Shown here one piece after another: positions 50,741 through 60,746 of a stretch of 64,000 nt of DNA. A program made the position numbers and the translations under genes. Numbering within the stretch: the stretch's first letter is position 1; each line of letters opens with the position of its first letter. This DNA is from Paenibacillus piri (lineage in GTDB: Bacteria; Bacillota; Bacilli; Paenibacillales; NBRC-103111): assembly GCF_004354045.1 (NCBI RefSeq), contig NZ_SMRT01000017.1, positions 62,494 through 126,493 of the forward strand, read 5' to 3'. The notes beneath the pieces were generated by a model. That model did not search any database. It saw only the letters and a program-made list of their open reading frames with translations, and had not been told where the DNA came from.

Positions 50741-50940
50741 GAAATTTCTCCTCCTCCGAAAACATTATGTACGTCATCCTGCGAACTGCGTGACTGAGCT
50801 TGTAACCGCTCTCTTGTCTATCATACTATAATCCTCGCAGCTTGAGCTAAAATTTGTAGTGATTCCGCAGGCGATCCATACTAAAATAAAATGGTAGCAT
50901 TCGCTTGACCCCGATTAATGCAAAAAGGATGTGAAGAACC

Positions 50941-52104
50941 ATGTCGTTTACTTATTTTTTGCCGACTACCGTAAAATGCAGCACGGGAATAAGCCGGACC
51001 GTCGGCGAAATACTCCTCCGGGACTTCGGGGCCGATAACGTATTTATCGTGACGGACCGGGGCATCCGGGAAGCCGGCCTGCTGGAGCCGATCCTGGCGG
51101 GCTTGCAGGAGCGGTGCGTCGCATACGAGCTGTTTGACGAAACCGAGCCGAACCCGAGCGCGGACAGCATCATGAACGGCCTGGCGAAGCTGAAAGCCGC
51201 AGGAATGCGGCATGTGCTAGCTGTCGGAGGAGGAAGCAGCATCGACACGGCCAAAGGCATCGCCATCATGGCGACGAATCCGGGCCATATTCTCGATTAC
51301 GAAGGCGTCGGCCGCCTCGCCAACGACGGCTATCCCGTCATCGCGATCCCGACGACCGCGGGAACGGGAAGCGAAGTGACCGCATCCACGATCGTCACCA
51401 ATGCGCAAACCCATTTTAAGGCGGCCGTCATCAGCCCCCGCCTGTTTCCGAAGCTCGCGCTGCTCGATGCCGAGCTGACGCGGAAGCTGCCTCCGTCCAT
51501 AACGGCGGCAACCGGCATGGACGCGCTGACGCATGCGATCGAATCGTACACGTCCAAAAGCGCGACGCCGGTCAGCAGGGCGTTCGCTTTGCAAGCGATT
51601 GCAATGATCGGTCGGCATTTGAAGCCCGCTTATTTCGTCGGCGACGATATGGCGAGCAGGGAAGGCATGCTGGTCGCCTCGATGATGGCGGGCGCCGCCT
51701 TCGCACAGTCCCGGCTCGGCAATGTGCATGCGATTTCGCATACGCTCGGAGGCATATTCAACATTGCCCACGGCGTGGCCAATGCGGCGCTGCTGCCTTA
51801 CGTGATGCGGTTCAATATGCCCGCCTGCCCCGATAAAATGCGGGATATCGCCTCCGCGCTGGGCGCGGATACCGGCGGCTTGTCCGCCGAGGCCGGCGCC
51901 GTCCTGGCGATTGAGCTCGTAGTCGGACTGAACGAAGCGCTGGGCATCCCGAAAACAATCAAAGAGCTCGGCGTCACGCTGGACAAGCTGCCCAAAATGG
52001 TTGACGACGCGATGAAAAGCGGCAATGTGCTGATCAATCCGCGGTTAACGACACCGGACGATATCAGGTCGATTATTGAAAACGCCTTCCATGGCGCGCT
52101 TTAA
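50941..52104 (+). CDS. Iron-containing alcohol dehydrogenase
   Basis: 387 residues, type III. NAD-binding VGGGSSIDTAKGIAI (95-109), PTTAGTGSEVTASTIV, and metal ligands Asp194, His198 (TGMDALTHAIESY), His263 and His277 (GNVHAISHTLGG, NIAHGVANA) in the same order as FucO/AdhB. It interconverts an alcohol and an aldehyde or ketone. Two genes on the plus strand, this and the cyclase-family gene 29 bp later, probably form an operon. AGGATG precedes the ATG. Confidence 0.9.
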   Translation: MSFTYFLPTTVKCSTGISRTVGEILLRDFGADNVFIVTDRGIREAGLLEPILAGLQERCVAYELFDETEPNPSADSIMNGLAKLKAAGMRHVLAVGGGSSIDTAKGIAIMATNPGHILDYEGVGRLANDGYPVIAIPTTAGTGSEVTASTIVTNAQTHFKAAVISPRLFPKLALLDAELTRKLPPSITAATGMDALTHAIESYTSKSATPVSRAFALQAIAMIGRHLKPAYFVGDDMASREGMLVASMMAGAAFAQSRLGNVHAISHTLGGIFNIAHGVANAALLPYVMRFNMPACPDKMRDIASALGADTGGLSAEAGAVLAIELVVGLNEALGIPKTIKELGVTLDKLPKMVDDAMKSGNVLINPRLTTPDDIRSIIENAFHGAL

Positions 52105-52133
52105 AAAAATGTGATCCGAAAGGCGGAAAGTCC

Positions 52134-52880
52134 GTGGCCCAACCTAATGCCAAGCCTGCTGCCGGCGCAATGTCCAAAGTCAGGCAAATGTCACTGCTGT
52201 TGAACGATATGCAGATCATCGATTTGTCGCACACGCTGGAAGAGGATATGCCGATTTATCCGACGCATTCGCGTTACTTTCATACGTTGTGGGATTCGTT
52301 TGAAACCGGCAGCCGGGCGCTGCTGTATCAGCTCGTTATTAACGAGCATTGCGGCACCCATATCGACGCGACCGCCCATTTTTTGCGGGAAGACCATCCC
52401 GAGCATTTGTATATGGCCGAAACGCCGCTTTCCCAATGTTCCGGCCGCGCGCTGACCTTGGACTTGTCTCATTTTAAAGACACCGATCTGGTCACGACGG
52501 AAATGATTCAACAATGGGAGCGGACGCATTATACGATCGAGCGCGGAGATATCGTTAATTTCCGCTTCGGCTGGGACCGCTATTGGGAGCCGCGCTCCGT
52601 AAGTCTCGCCTACAGCAAGTCCTGGCCCGGACTTAGCGGAGAAGGGGCCGAATATTTGGCAGCCAAACAAATAAAAGCGGTCGGCTGCGACGTGCTGGCC
52701 ATCGACAGTTATTATGCCGAAGGCTCGCCCGCCCATTACGCGCTGCTCGGGAACGGGGTTAACATTATCGAAAATTTGACGAGGCTCGGCGAAATCGTCG
52801 GCGAATCGTTCATGGTTGCATTCCCGCTTAAAATCAAACAAGGCTCCGGCTCCCCGATCCGGGCGGTTGCCTTTAAGTAG
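52134..52880 (+). CDS. Cyclase-family (kynurenine formamidase-like) metal hydrolase
   Basis: 248 residues; GTG start with AAGGCGG seven bases before. Signature DLSHTLEEDMPIYPTHSRY then EHCGTHIDATAHF (His72, His76, Asp78, His82), the divalent-metal site of the family. Members hydrolyse formamides, isatin or cyclic amides/lactones. It lacks other tryptophan genes nearby. With an iron alcohol dehydrogenase upstream it may open a lactone or amide of a small acid (inference). Confidence 0.85.
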   Translation: MAQPNAKPAAGAMSKVRQMSLLLNDMQIIDLSHTLEEDMPIYPTHSRYFHTLWDSFETGSRALLYQLVINEHCGTHIDATAHFLREDHPEHLYMAETPLSQCSGRALTLDLSHFKDTDLVTTEMIQQWERTHYTIERGDIVNFRFGWDRYWEPRSVSLAYSKSWPGLSGEGAEYLAAKQIKAVGCDVLAIDSYYAEGSPAHYALLGNGVNIIENLTRLGEIVGESFMVAFPLKIKQGSGSPIRAVAFK

Positions 52881-52936
52881 ACGGCAGGGCGGCAGCCGGC
52901 CGGCTTCAGCTGCCGGTCTCCCCGCCGCACGCCAAC

Positions 52937-52988
52937 AAGCCCGCCCGGGGCCGGTCGCCAAGCGATCGAGCCCGGGCGGGCTTGCTTT
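52937..52988 (+). terminator. Strong intrinsic terminator after the cyclase-family gene
   Basis: AAGCCCGCCCGGG and CCCGGGCGGGCTT are exact inverse copies and are followed by GCTTTTA. It also separates this transcript from the convergent sugar-importer operon. Confidence 0.8.
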
Positions 52989-53072
52989 TATGGAATCAAA
53001 GCTATTCCAATTTCATGTTTCGGCCGCAGCTCCTTGGCATCCGGCATTAATTATGTCCGCAGCCGAAGCGTC

Positions 53073-53942
53073 TCATCCTTTTACCGAGCCGAGCAGCATC
53101 CCTTTGTTGAAATATTTTTGCAGAAACGGGTACACGACGAGCAGCGGCAGCGCCGTTAAAATAACGGCCGCCATCCGTACGGCGGGACTGTATTCGTAGC
53201 CGTCGGTCGCAACCTCCATCGAGCCGTCCGGCTGAATCAGCATTAAGCGGAGAAATACTTGCAGCGGCCACTTGCCGGCGTCGTTCAAATAAAGCACGGC
53301 ATTGAAATAAGAGTTCCAATACTCTACGGCATAAAAAAGCGAGAACGTCGCGATGACCGGCATCGACAGCGGGATGACGATTTCCCATAGCAGACTGACC
53401 TCGCTGCAGCCGTCCATTCGCGCCGATTCCTCGACCTCGGAAGGAAAGTTTTGAAAAAAACTGCGAATGACGATCAGATTGAACGGAGTAATCGCGCCGG
53501 TCAGAAACAAGGACCAGTAGCTGTCAAGCAGATGAAGACTCCGCACCAGCAGGTACAACGGGATCATCCCCCCGCTGAACAGCATCGTAAACAGAACCAT
53601 GAAATTCAGCGCCGCTCGGCCCTTCAGCCATGATTTCGACAGCCCGTAAGCCATCAAGACGGTGAACACCATGCAGATGACGGTGCCGATGACCGTAATG
53701 ACGACCGAATTTTGAAACGAGCTGAGAAAATTGCGGTTGCTCAGCAAATAACCGTATGCGTTCAGCGTCCATTCTTTCGGAATGAGGAAAAATCCCCGGG
53801 TCAATATTTCATGCTTGCTGGCAAACGACGTCAAAACAACGTAAAGGAAAGGAATGATCTCAAACAATAGGATGAGGATCAGCAGCACGTTGACGACACT
53901 TTGGAAAACCGGCGCCCTGCCCCTGAAATCATAAGCTTTCAT
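53073..53942 (-). CDS. Carbohydrate ABC permease, LplC/YtcP-type
   Basis: 289 residues, six spans, with EAA motif VEESARMDGCSEVSLLWEIVIPLSMPVIATFSLFYAVEYWNSYFNA and the C-terminal YFNKGMLLGSVKG typical of LplC proteins. It starts 1 bp after the LplB-type stop. No ATPase is in the operon; Lpl-type importers share a general MsmX-like ATPase encoded elsewhere (family knowledge). Takes up an oligosaccharide sensed by the two-component system upstream (inference). Confidence 0.92.
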   Translation of the reverse strand: MKAYDFRGRAPVFQSVVNVLLILILLFEIIPFLYVVLTSFASKHEILTRGFFLIPKEWTLNAYGYLLSNRNFLSSFQNSVVITVIGTVICMVFTVLMAYGLSKSWLKGRAALNFMVLFTMLFSGGMIPLYLLVRSLHLLDSYWSLFLTGAITPFNLIVIRSFFQNFPSEVEESARMDGCSEVSLLWEIVIPLSMPVIATFSLFYAVEYWNSYFNAVLYLNDAGKWPLQVFLRLMLIQPDGSMEVATDGYEYSPAVRMAAVILTALPLLVVYPFLQKYFNKGMLLGSVKG

Positions 53943-53943
53943 G

Positions 53944-54906
53944 TCAATATACCCCTTCCTCGCCGATTTTTTTCGCCGCGCGGTTGGCGATCAGCACAAG
54001 GATCAAACCGACCACCGCTTTGAACAGCCCGACGGCCGTCGTATAGCTGAAATCCCCCTGGATGATCCCAACGCGGTAAACGAACGTGTCGAATACGTCG
54101 GCTACCTGCAGGTTAACCGGATTTTGCATCAGCAAAATATGTTCAAAGCCGGTATTCATCATATAGCCGATCCTCAAAATAAACAGGACGATAATCGTCG
54201 ATCGCAACGCCGGCAGCGTAATATGCCACAGCTGCCGCCAACGGCTTGCGCCGTCGACGACGGCCGCTTCATACAGCGTCGGATCGACGGATGCCAACGC
54301 CGCAAAAAAGATAACGGCGCTCCATCCGGCCTCTTTCCAAATATTTTGGAACACATATAAAATCCGAAAATAGCCTCTGTCGGTCAGCAGCTCGAAGGGC
54401 GGCATGCCGAAATCGGCCAGCAGCTTGTTAAAGCCGCCTTCCTGGGGCGAAAACAGCAGGATCGTAATGCTGACGACGATAACCCAGGAAACGAAATGGG
54501 GGATATATACAATGGTCTGCGCGCTTTTGCGGAACCAGGCCAATCTGACTTCGTTCATCAATAAAGCCAATAATATCGGCGCCGGAAAAAATAAAAATAA
54601 ATTGAGGGCGCTTAGCGTCAACGTATTCCATAGCAATCTGAAAAAATCGGGCTCGCCGAACAGCTTGCTGAAATTTTCGAAACCGACCCAGTCGCTGCTC
54701 CAAAAGCCGCTGAACGGATCATACTGCTGAAAAGCGATAACTATTCCCGCCATGGGAATATATTTAAAAATGATAAAATATAGAAATCCCGGTAAAATCA
54801 TCAAATAAAGAGGCATCCCCCGCTTCCACGCGCGGAGGTCTTTCTTTGTCCTTGTCCTGCCCACAGCTGCGTTTCGAACGACGTCCTGTCCGCTGATCTC
54901 GCTCAT
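53944..54906 (-). CDS. Carbohydrate ABC permease, LplB-type
   Basis: 320 residues from the ATG at 54906 (AAAGGA upstream); the longer frame to 55065 runs into the binding-protein gene. Six spans beginning PLYLMILPGFLYFIIFKYIPMAGIVIAFQQYDPFSG, EAA loop LYEAAVVDGASRWRQLWHITLPALRSTIIVLFILRIGYMMN and LMQNPVNLQVADVFDTFVYRVGIIQGDFSYTTAVGLFKAVVG, which are LplB hallmarks. Pairs with the LplC-type gene. Confidence 0.92.
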   Translation of the reverse strand: MSEISGQDVVRNAAVGRTRTKKDLRAWKRGMPLYLMILPGFLYFIIFKYIPMAGIVIAFQQYDPFSGFWSSDWVGFENFSKLFGEPDFFRLLWNTLTLSALNLFLFFPAPILLALLMNEVRLAWFRKSAQTIVYIPHFVSWVIVVSITILLFSPQEGGFNKLLADFGMPPFELLTDRGYFRILYVFQNIWKEAGWSAVIFFAALASVDPTLYEAAVVDGASRWRQLWHITLPALRSTIIVLFILRIGYMMNTGFEHILLMQNPVNLQVADVFDTFVYRVGIIQGDFSYTTAVGLFKAVVGLILVLIANRAAKKIGEEGVY

Positions 54907-54934
54907 CGTATCCTGTTCCTTTCTATAGGCAAGA

Positions 54935-54966
54935 GGATCACCGAAACAGCGACTGCCTGGTGATCC
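54935..54966 (-). other. Stem-loop between sugar-binding-protein and permease genes
   Basis: GGATCACC (54935-54942) and GGTGATCC (54959-54966) are perfect inverse copies in the 85-bp gap. There is a weak T-rich stretch only, so it is more likely a stabiliser of the binding-protein mRNA or a partial terminator than a full stop. Confidence 0.55.
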
Positions 54967-54991
54967 TCCTCCGCATCTAGTTGATTGCCCG

Positions 54992-56521
54992 TTATTTCGA
55001 GTTTTTATATTGCTCGTTAATTTCCGCAATAATTTTATCGCCGCCGCCTTTTTTCCAATCCTCAACGGCCTTATCTATTGCGTCAACCGGCTGCTCGCCG
55101 ATAATTACTTTGACCATTTCGCCCATCAGCTTCTGATCGAGCGATGCGCCGGACTTGGCGAACGTCTCGGAATACAGACCCGCGCCCTTGTTCACGACGG
55201 CGTACTTTTTATTCTCGTCGAACAAGGCGGTTACTTTCTTGACCATCTCCTGATCATCCCACAATTTGATCGTGGTGAGCGGATCGAAGCGGCGGAACAG
55301 CCAGTAAGAAATGAGGAACGGCCGGTCTTTATCCTGCGCGTCGAGCTTCTCGTACTTGTCGCCGTTCTTTTTGTAATGCGTGCCCTCGACACCGAACTTG
55401 ATCAGCTTGTTCCCTTCGTCGGACAGCATGTAATCCATCAGCATCATGATGCGGTCCTGCTTTTTCTTGTCGATCTTGGCGTTGATGACGACTTTATTCG
55501 TAACCGCATAGGTCGTGTTGCCCTGCAGCCCTGTCGGCCCCTTCGGCGGAGCCAGCTGAATCACATCGGCATTTGGCACGATTTTCTTCAAATTCGGCAG
55601 TCCGCTCGAATAAATGTTGGTCGCCGGAACATCGACGAAGCCGACTTTGTTCGCTTCGAATTTAAAGTCCGGGTCCTGTCCCTTGTTTAAGGCGAAATCT
55701 TTATCCAAGATGCCTTCCGCATACATTTTGTGCAAGTAGGATAAGAAATCCTTCAACTCCTTCGTCTGTGTCTGCCACGGAATCAGCGAGCCCCCGGAAT
55801 CCTTCCATTCATTGGCCAGGCCGAAAGCGAACCGGATCGGGTCGGCGCTGCGGCTGAACGACCGGTTGTTGGAAATAGCGAACGTATAGCCGATCGTATC
55901 GTCCTTGCCGTTGCCGTCCGGATCATTTTTCGCAAACGCCTTGGCCACATTGTAAAGCTCGTCCAGCGTGGTCGGCGGCTTCAAATTCAGCTTTTCCAGC
56001 CAGTCTTTACGGATCAGCAGCGTTTCGCGCGTCTCCGGCGTATAGTTGGGCAGAGCGAATATTTTCCCTTTCGGGTTTCCGATTTCGAGCGCTTCCTGGC
56101 TCAAATATTTCGTCAGGTTCGGATAGCTCGAAAGCAGCGGCTTCACATCGAGAAATACGCCCTTGTCGCGCCATTTTAAAAAGTCGTTGATATCGAGTCT
56201 GAATACGTCGGGAAACGAGTTGGAAGCAGCCATGACGCCCATTTTCTCGTTATAGTTGTCGGATGGGACCCATTGGATTTTCAAATCGATGTTCAGCTTT
56301 TTGTTCAATTCGTCGATAACCGGGTGCTTATCCGGCCAACCGCCGCCTTCGTAGGCGGGCGCCATAATCGTAATGCCGATCTTTTCGCTCAGCGGGTCCG
56401 CCTCCTTGCCGCTGTCCGCCGGCTTGCTGCCGGCCTGCGGCTGGGTTCCGCCGCCAGAGCAGCCTGCTGCCATGCTTGCCGTAAGCGCCATCGCAACGGA
56501 TAATTTCAACCATCTTCTCAT
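54992..56521 (-). CDS. Extracellular sugar-binding lipoprotein, LplA-type
   Basis: 509 residues from the ATG at 56521 (AAGGGGG upstream). Signal peptide ends TASMAAGC, with lipid-modified Cys at about 20, then a Gly/Gln/Ser linker. The large type-I-cluster binding fold shows DLKIQWVPSDNYNEKMGVMAASNSFPDVFRLDIN and GYTFAISNNRSFSRSADPIRFAFGLANEWKDSGGSL, with the long ~500-residue length typical of LplA/YtcQ. It binds an oligosaccharide on the outside of the cell for the permeases downstream. Confidence 0.92.
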   Translation of the reverse strand: MRRWLKLSVAMALTASMAAGCSGGGTQPQAGSKPADSGKEADPLSEKIGITIMAPAYEGGGWPDKHPVIDELNKKLNIDLKIQWVPSDNYNEKMGVMAASNSFPDVFRLDINDFLKWRDKGVFLDVKPLLSSYPNLTKYLSQEALEIGNPKGKIFALPNYTPETRETLLIRKDWLEKLNLKPPTTLDELYNVAKAFAKNDPDGNGKDDTIGYTFAISNNRSFSRSADPIRFAFGLANEWKDSGGSLIPWQTQTKELKDFLSYLHKMYAEGILDKDFALNKGQDPDFKFEANKVGFVDVPATNIYSSGLPNLKKIVPNADVIQLAPPKGPTGLQGNTTYAVTNKVVINAKIDKKKQDRIMMLMDYMLSDEGNKLIKFGVEGTHYKKNGDKYEKLDAQDKDRPFLISYWLFRRFDPLTTIKLWDDQEMVKKVTALFDENKKYAVVNKGAGLYSETFAKSGASLDQKLMGEMVKVIIGEQPVDAIDKAVEDWKKGGGDKIIAEINEQYKNSK

Positions 56522-56613
56522 AACCGTATCCCCCTTCGATATATGTTGCACTATCAGCATATCGCTTAATGACAGCGGTTACATTATCCGATTCTCTGAT
56601 TTCCGAATCAATC

Positions 56614-58440
56614 TTATCCATCTGCATTTGCGTCCTGATGGATAATCGGGATCCGGATGGACACAACCGCTCCTCTGCCTGCAAAAGAGGTGATGCAGAC
56701 GCCGTAATCGGCACCGTACCGCAGTACGAGCCGCGCGTGGACATTCGTGATGCCGAGCGAATCCTGCTGCGCATAAGACGGATCGATCTGCGCCGAAATT
56801 TGCCGCAGCTGCCCGTTAATCCGCTGCAGCTCCTCTTCCTCGATGCCAGGTCCGTTGTCGGCCACCTCGATGATTAAATCTTTCCCTTCGTCGTAGGCGC
56901 TGATGATGACGACGCCTGCCCCGCCTCTCGGCTCGATGGCGTATTTCACCGCATTTTCCACGATCGGCTGCAAAATGAATTTGACGGCGCGGCAGCGCGC
57001 AAATTTTTCGTTAATAAAAAAATAGCTTTGAAAATGTTTCGGAAACCGCACATGAATGATTTCCAAATATTTGCGCAGCTGCCTCAGCTCGTCTTCCAAA
57101 TCGACCTCCATATCCGAAAACTTGGCCGTGTACCGGTAAACGTCGGCCAAATTGCGCGCCATTTTTTCAATCACCGGCACCTTTTCCAAATAAGCCATGC
57201 TCGTAATAATTCCAAGCGAATTGTAGAGCAAATGCGGGTTAATCTGGTTTTGCAACGCTTTGATAAGCACTTCCTTCTGCTTGAGCTCCGCCTGCATATC
57301 CTTGAACTGCAGTCTCGTGTTCGTCGCAATCAATTCGTCGAGCCGCTTGACCATAATATTAAAGCTGTGGGACAGCTGCTGCAGCTCGTCTTCACCCGGC
57401 ACCGATTCCGTCTGGACGCTGAGATCCCCTTTGGACACCTGCCTCATCAGGCTTCTGAGCGTCAAGATCGGATGAACGAACCGGTGAGCCAGCAGCGGAA
57501 CGACGCAAATAACCAGCAGCGTAATGAGGCCCAGCACGAAGAACATCGAAAATCGGGCGGAGCTCAGCCCGACGGCCAGCTCGTCGAACGGAACGCAGGC
57601 GACGATGCGCCAATTCGTAACGGGGGAGCGCGTACTGGCGATTAAATAATCTTTGCCGCGAAACCGCTGAATCGGCTTGTCCTGGCGGTCGGAAATCCGC
57701 AAGCCGGCAAGCTCCGTCCGGCTACGCGGGAGTCCGTTCCACGCCTCGTTCGGATGGTATACAATCGAGTCTTCGCCCGACAAAATAAAAAACGTTCCCG
57801 TTTCGCCCAATTGCGAGCTTTTAAATGACCTGCCGATTTCCTGCAATGATATGTCGACCACCAGCTTGCCGATCAGATCCAGCGAATTTTTATCATAAAT
57901 AGGGAGCACCATCGACATGACGGGCCTGCCCGAGGCTCCTTCGTATTTGGCGATGTGAGTCGGCAATATGTCGACGTCCGGCTGCAGCGGCTTTCCGTAC
58001 CAGGGCTCGTCCGAGAAACGGTCCAGCTTGCCGAAATATTGCGCCATCGAAATGATTTTATTCGATCTGGAAACAAGGAACATCCCTTGAATTTCGGAAT
58101 AGTTCAACGCCAGATAGCTTCTTAATTCCTTCTCCACGCTCTGTACATCCAGGCTCGTGTAGCTTTCGCCGGCCAGCCATTCCTGAATGAGATTGTTCTG
58201 GATAAGCGAATGCGTGGACTGCTGCAGCTGCTGATAATAATAGTCCAGATGATAATTCAGCCGTGCCGTCGCTTCATTGGAAACCGTAACGAATTCTTTT
58301 TCCACCGCTTTGCTGTAATAATAATTGGAAAACAATCCGAGCAGCAGCACGGAAAAGACGCTCACGCTCAAGAACGCGAGCGCCATTTTCTTTTTAATCG
58401 ATAAGGTGCGGAGCGTCAAAAAAGAAAATACGCTTTTCAT
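56614..58440 (-). CDS. Sensor histidine kinase, YesM-type
   Basis: 608 residues. Two spans (about 18-38 and 295-320) flank an extracellular dCache-like sensor (EKEFVTVSNEATARLNYHLDYYYQQLQQS ... DVDILPTHIAKYEGASGRPVMSMVLPIYDKNSLDLIGKLVVDIS). Then HAMP (HPILTLRSLMRQVSKGDLSVQTE), the His_kinase domain with phospho-His in LQNQINPHLLYNSLGIITS and an ATPase domain with N-box FILQPIVENAVKYAIEPRG and DNGPGIEEEEL. It senses the sugar or its bound binding protein and phosphorylates the adjacent regulator. Confidence 0.93.
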   Translation of the reverse strand: MKSVFSFLTLRTLSIKKKMALAFLSVSVFSVLLLGLFSNYYYSKAVEKEFVTVSNEATARLNYHLDYYYQQLQQSTHSLIQNNLIQEWLAGESYTSLDVQSVEKELRSYLALNYSEIQGMFLVSRSNKIISMAQYFGKLDRFSDEPWYGKPLQPDVDILPTHIAKYEGASGRPVMSMVLPIYDKNSLDLIGKLVVDISLQEIGRSFKSSQLGETGTFFILSGEDSIVYHPNEAWNGLPRSRTELAGLRISDRQDKPIQRFRGKDYLIASTRSPVTNWRIVACVPFDELAVGLSSARFSMFFVLGLITLLVICVVPLLAHRFVHPILTLRSLMRQVSKGDLSVQTESVPGEDELQQLSHSFNIMVKRLDELIATNTRLQFKDMQAELKQKEVLIKALQNQINPHLLYNSLGIITSMAYLEKVPVIEKMARNLADVYRYTAKFSDMEVDLEDELRQLRKYLEIIHVRFPKHFQSYFFINEKFARCRAVKFILQPIVENAVKYAIEPRGGAGVVIISAYDEGKDLIIEVADNGPGIEEEELQRINGQLRQISAQIDPSYAQQDSLGITNVHARLVLRYGADYGVCITSFAGRGAVVSIRIPIIHQDANADG

Positions 58441-59450
58441 AATCCCATCCGCCTTCTGTACTCTGCCGGCGTGATCATAACCAGCTGCTTGAAAATCCGG
58501 TTAAAATAAGGCATGGACGAGTAACCGACCATATCGGCGATCTCATAAATTTTCAAATCGGGCTCCTGCAGCAGCTTTTTCGCCCGATGAATGCGGATCT
58601 GATTGATGTAATTCAAGCAAGTTTGCCCGGTCGTTTTTTTAAATAGCATGCTGAAATGCGATACGCTCATATACGACATTTCCGCTAACCGCGCCAACGT
58701 GAAGTTTTCATAATAATGCGTATCGATGTATTCGCAAACCCGTTTGATCGAGGAATGAACGTTCGGGTCGGCTTGCTGGGGGTACAGCAGCAGCCACGCA
58801 TCCATCAAGCCGGAAAAATAGCCGCGTACCCCCTGCTCGCTTTCGTCAGTCAAAGGCGCATATGCATGCTGCGGGATAAATGCCTGAAACAGCTCGTTCA
58901 GCTTGGCCGATAATATAGCCAGCAAGCCGGTCCGCTTGCCTGGCGCCGTCGCCTTGAGCTTTAAAATATAGGCGACCAGCGACTGGCTCTCCTGAAGCAG
59001 CGTCTGCTGATCCATCTCCGGCAGCTGCTCGACAAACTTCTGAATGCGGATCACTCCCTCGTGGAAGTCCGACATGCTCTCAAGCCGCTTCATCGACCGC
59101 CGGAGCGCGCCGTGCAGCTCCTCCTCATCCACCGGCTTTAGCAAATATTCCGTTATCCCGTAACGCATAGCCTGTTTTGCGTAATGGAAATTATCATAGC
59201 CGCTTACAATGATCGTTACAATCGGCAGATTCAACGTATGAATCTGTTCGCTCAGCCATAAACCGTCCCGGTGCGGCATCATAATATCGGTAATAACGAT
59301 GCTGGGCCATTGCTCCTGAATAAAGCTCCACGCTTCCTCCCCGTTGCCCGCCTCTCCCGCCGCATGGAACTGCGGAGCGAGCTTCTCGACCATTTCCGTC
59401 AACGCGTCGCGGATCCATAGCTCATCCTCTGCTACCAATACCCGAAACAT
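58437..59450 (-). CDS. AraC-type response regulator, YesN-type
   Basis: 337 residues. Receiver domain 1-120 with acidic pocket Glu9/Asp10-type residues (VLVAEDELWIRDAL), phospho-acceptor Asp55 in IVITDIMMPHRDGLWL and Lys in EYLLKPVDEEEL. A ~100-residue linker leads to the C-terminal double helix-turn-helix AraC domain (YIDTHYYENFTLARLAEMSYMSVSHFSMLFKKTTGQTCLNYINQIRIHRAKKLL, EIADMVGYSSMPYFNRIFKQ). It activates the sugar-importer genes downstream. ATGA overlap of 4 bp with the kinase gene. Confidence 0.93.
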   Translation of the reverse strand: MFRVLVAEDELWIRDALTEMVEKLAPQFHAAGEAGNGEEAWSFIQEQWPSIVITDIMMPHRDGLWLSEQIHTLNLPIVTIIVSGYDNFHYAKQAMRYGITEYLLKPVDEEELHGALRRSMKRLESMSDFHEGVIRIQKFVEQLPEMDQQTLLQESQSLVAYILKLKATAPGKRTGLLAILSAKLNELFQAFIPQHAYAPLTDESEQGVRGYFSGLMDAWLLLYPQQADPNVHSSIKRVCEYIDTHYYENFTLARLAEMSYMSVSHFSMLFKKTTGQTCLNYINQIRIHRAKKLLQEPDLKIYEIADMVGYSSMPYFNRIFKQLVMITPAEYRRRMGL

Positions 59451-59475
59451 ACCGATTCCCCCACATTATGCCGTA

Positions 59476-60657
59476 TTATTGGGCGATGTCCACTCGCGAT
59501 CCAGTCTGATGCGACAAATAGGCCGAATAAATCACCTCGATCACCTCTTTGGCCAGCTGACCGTCCGATACCGGCTGCCTGTCCTCCGCGATGCATTCCA
59601 TAAAATCCTGCATTTCCTGCGGATAGCCGCGAATCCAATCCTCGTCGGACGATGTGTAATTCCAGCCGGCTTTCGTCTCCAGCTTTTCGGCGATATATTC
59701 ACCGGCAAAAATATCCGGACTCGGCGCATACACCATGATGCCGTCGTTCGGCGTCATATTGCACTTGATGACCGAGTTGGCCGTATAAATGTCCATCACG
59801 TTGCGGATGCCGCCCAGCATCGCGAAGGAAGCGAAAATGACCGCTTTCGTGCCGTCCGTAAACGTCATGATGACACTGGCCCACGTTTCCACGTTGACCC
59901 AGTCGGTAACTATCCAATGCTGCTTTTCCGATTGGTAAGCCGGGCTTTTCGTGATCGGCGCCATATCGGCGACGACGGATTGCACCCGGATCGGCTTGCC
60001 GTTTTTCAACCGGCCTTCGACATGCTTGAGATGGATCGCGGCGGCAATCGGGTGCGAGCCGAGAATGAGCAGCGAGCCGCCGCCCGCGGTTTCAAGCCGC
60101 TTCGACGCTTTGGCGTGGGAGCCGCTATGGCTTTCTTCCGCGCGGATGTCGAGAATCGTACCGCCGCCGGTCTGCAGCAGCCGCTTGGCCTTCGTCACCG
60201 CAGGCGCGTAAATCCAATTTTCCGCATACATGAACTTGACGTTGTTCGCTTGGGCCGCGTGCAAAATATCGTTCGTCGAGCGCAACGACTCGGCCAGCGC
60301 CGTTTGGGCGTAAGACGCGTCCGCTATGCCGTTATCCGGCGAGCCGAAATAACCGGTGATCGGCTTTTCGCATATAATATGCTTTTTGGCGTTAGCCGCA
60401 TCAATCGCGACCTGCGCATGCATCACATTCGGGATACATAGGTCGACCGCATCGATTTCTTCGTCAGCCAGCAATTCCTTGTAACTGTCGTACACTTTGG
60501 CGACGTCGTGCTCTTCGGCGAATGCTTCCGCCCGCTCCCGGCTGTTGCCTGCTACGGCTTTCAGACATACGTCGACGCCGATCACCTTTTTATACGCTTC
60601 CGCGTGCAGTGCGGCGGAAAACCCGCTGCCAATTATGCCTACATTTACTTTTTTCAT
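59476..60657 (-). CDS. Gfo/Idh/MocA-family oxidoreductase
   Basis: 393 residues. Rossmann motif VGIIGSGFSAALHAEAY (5-21), EKP in KHIICEKPITGYFG, and the longer C-terminal half typical of sugar-specific members (GGGSLLILGSHPIAAAIHLKHVEGRLKNGKPIRVQSVVADMAPI). NAD(P)-linked oxidation of a sugar or sugar acid imported by the permeases upstream is likely (inference). Ends 25 bp before the YesN-like gene, with which it may share transcription. Confidence 0.88.
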   Translation of the reverse strand: MKKVNVGIIGSGFSAALHAEAYKKVIGVDVCLKAVAGNSRERAEAFAEEHDVAKVYDSYKELLADEEIDAVDLCIPNVMHAQVAIDAANAKKHIICEKPITGYFGSPDNGIADASYAQTALAESLRSTNDILHAAQANNVKFMYAENWIYAPAVTKAKRLLQTGGGTILDIRAEESHSGSHAKASKRLETAGGGSLLILGSHPIAAAIHLKHVEGRLKNGKPIRVQSVVADMAPITKSPAYQSEKQHWIVTDWVNVETWASVIMTFTDGTKAVIFASFAMLGGIRNVMDIYTANSVIKCNMTPNDGIMVYAPSPDIFAGEYIAEKLETKAGWNYTSSDEDWIRGYPQEMQDFMECIAEDRQPVSDGQLAKEVIEVIYSAYLSHQTGSRVDIAQ

Positions 60658-60746
60658 TATAAAAAGCTCCTATCCATAAATGATGTTTACGGCCAATGAT
60701 GTGGTACCGCATTCAGCAGGACGGAGCAGCGTCCAGCCCGTTCGGC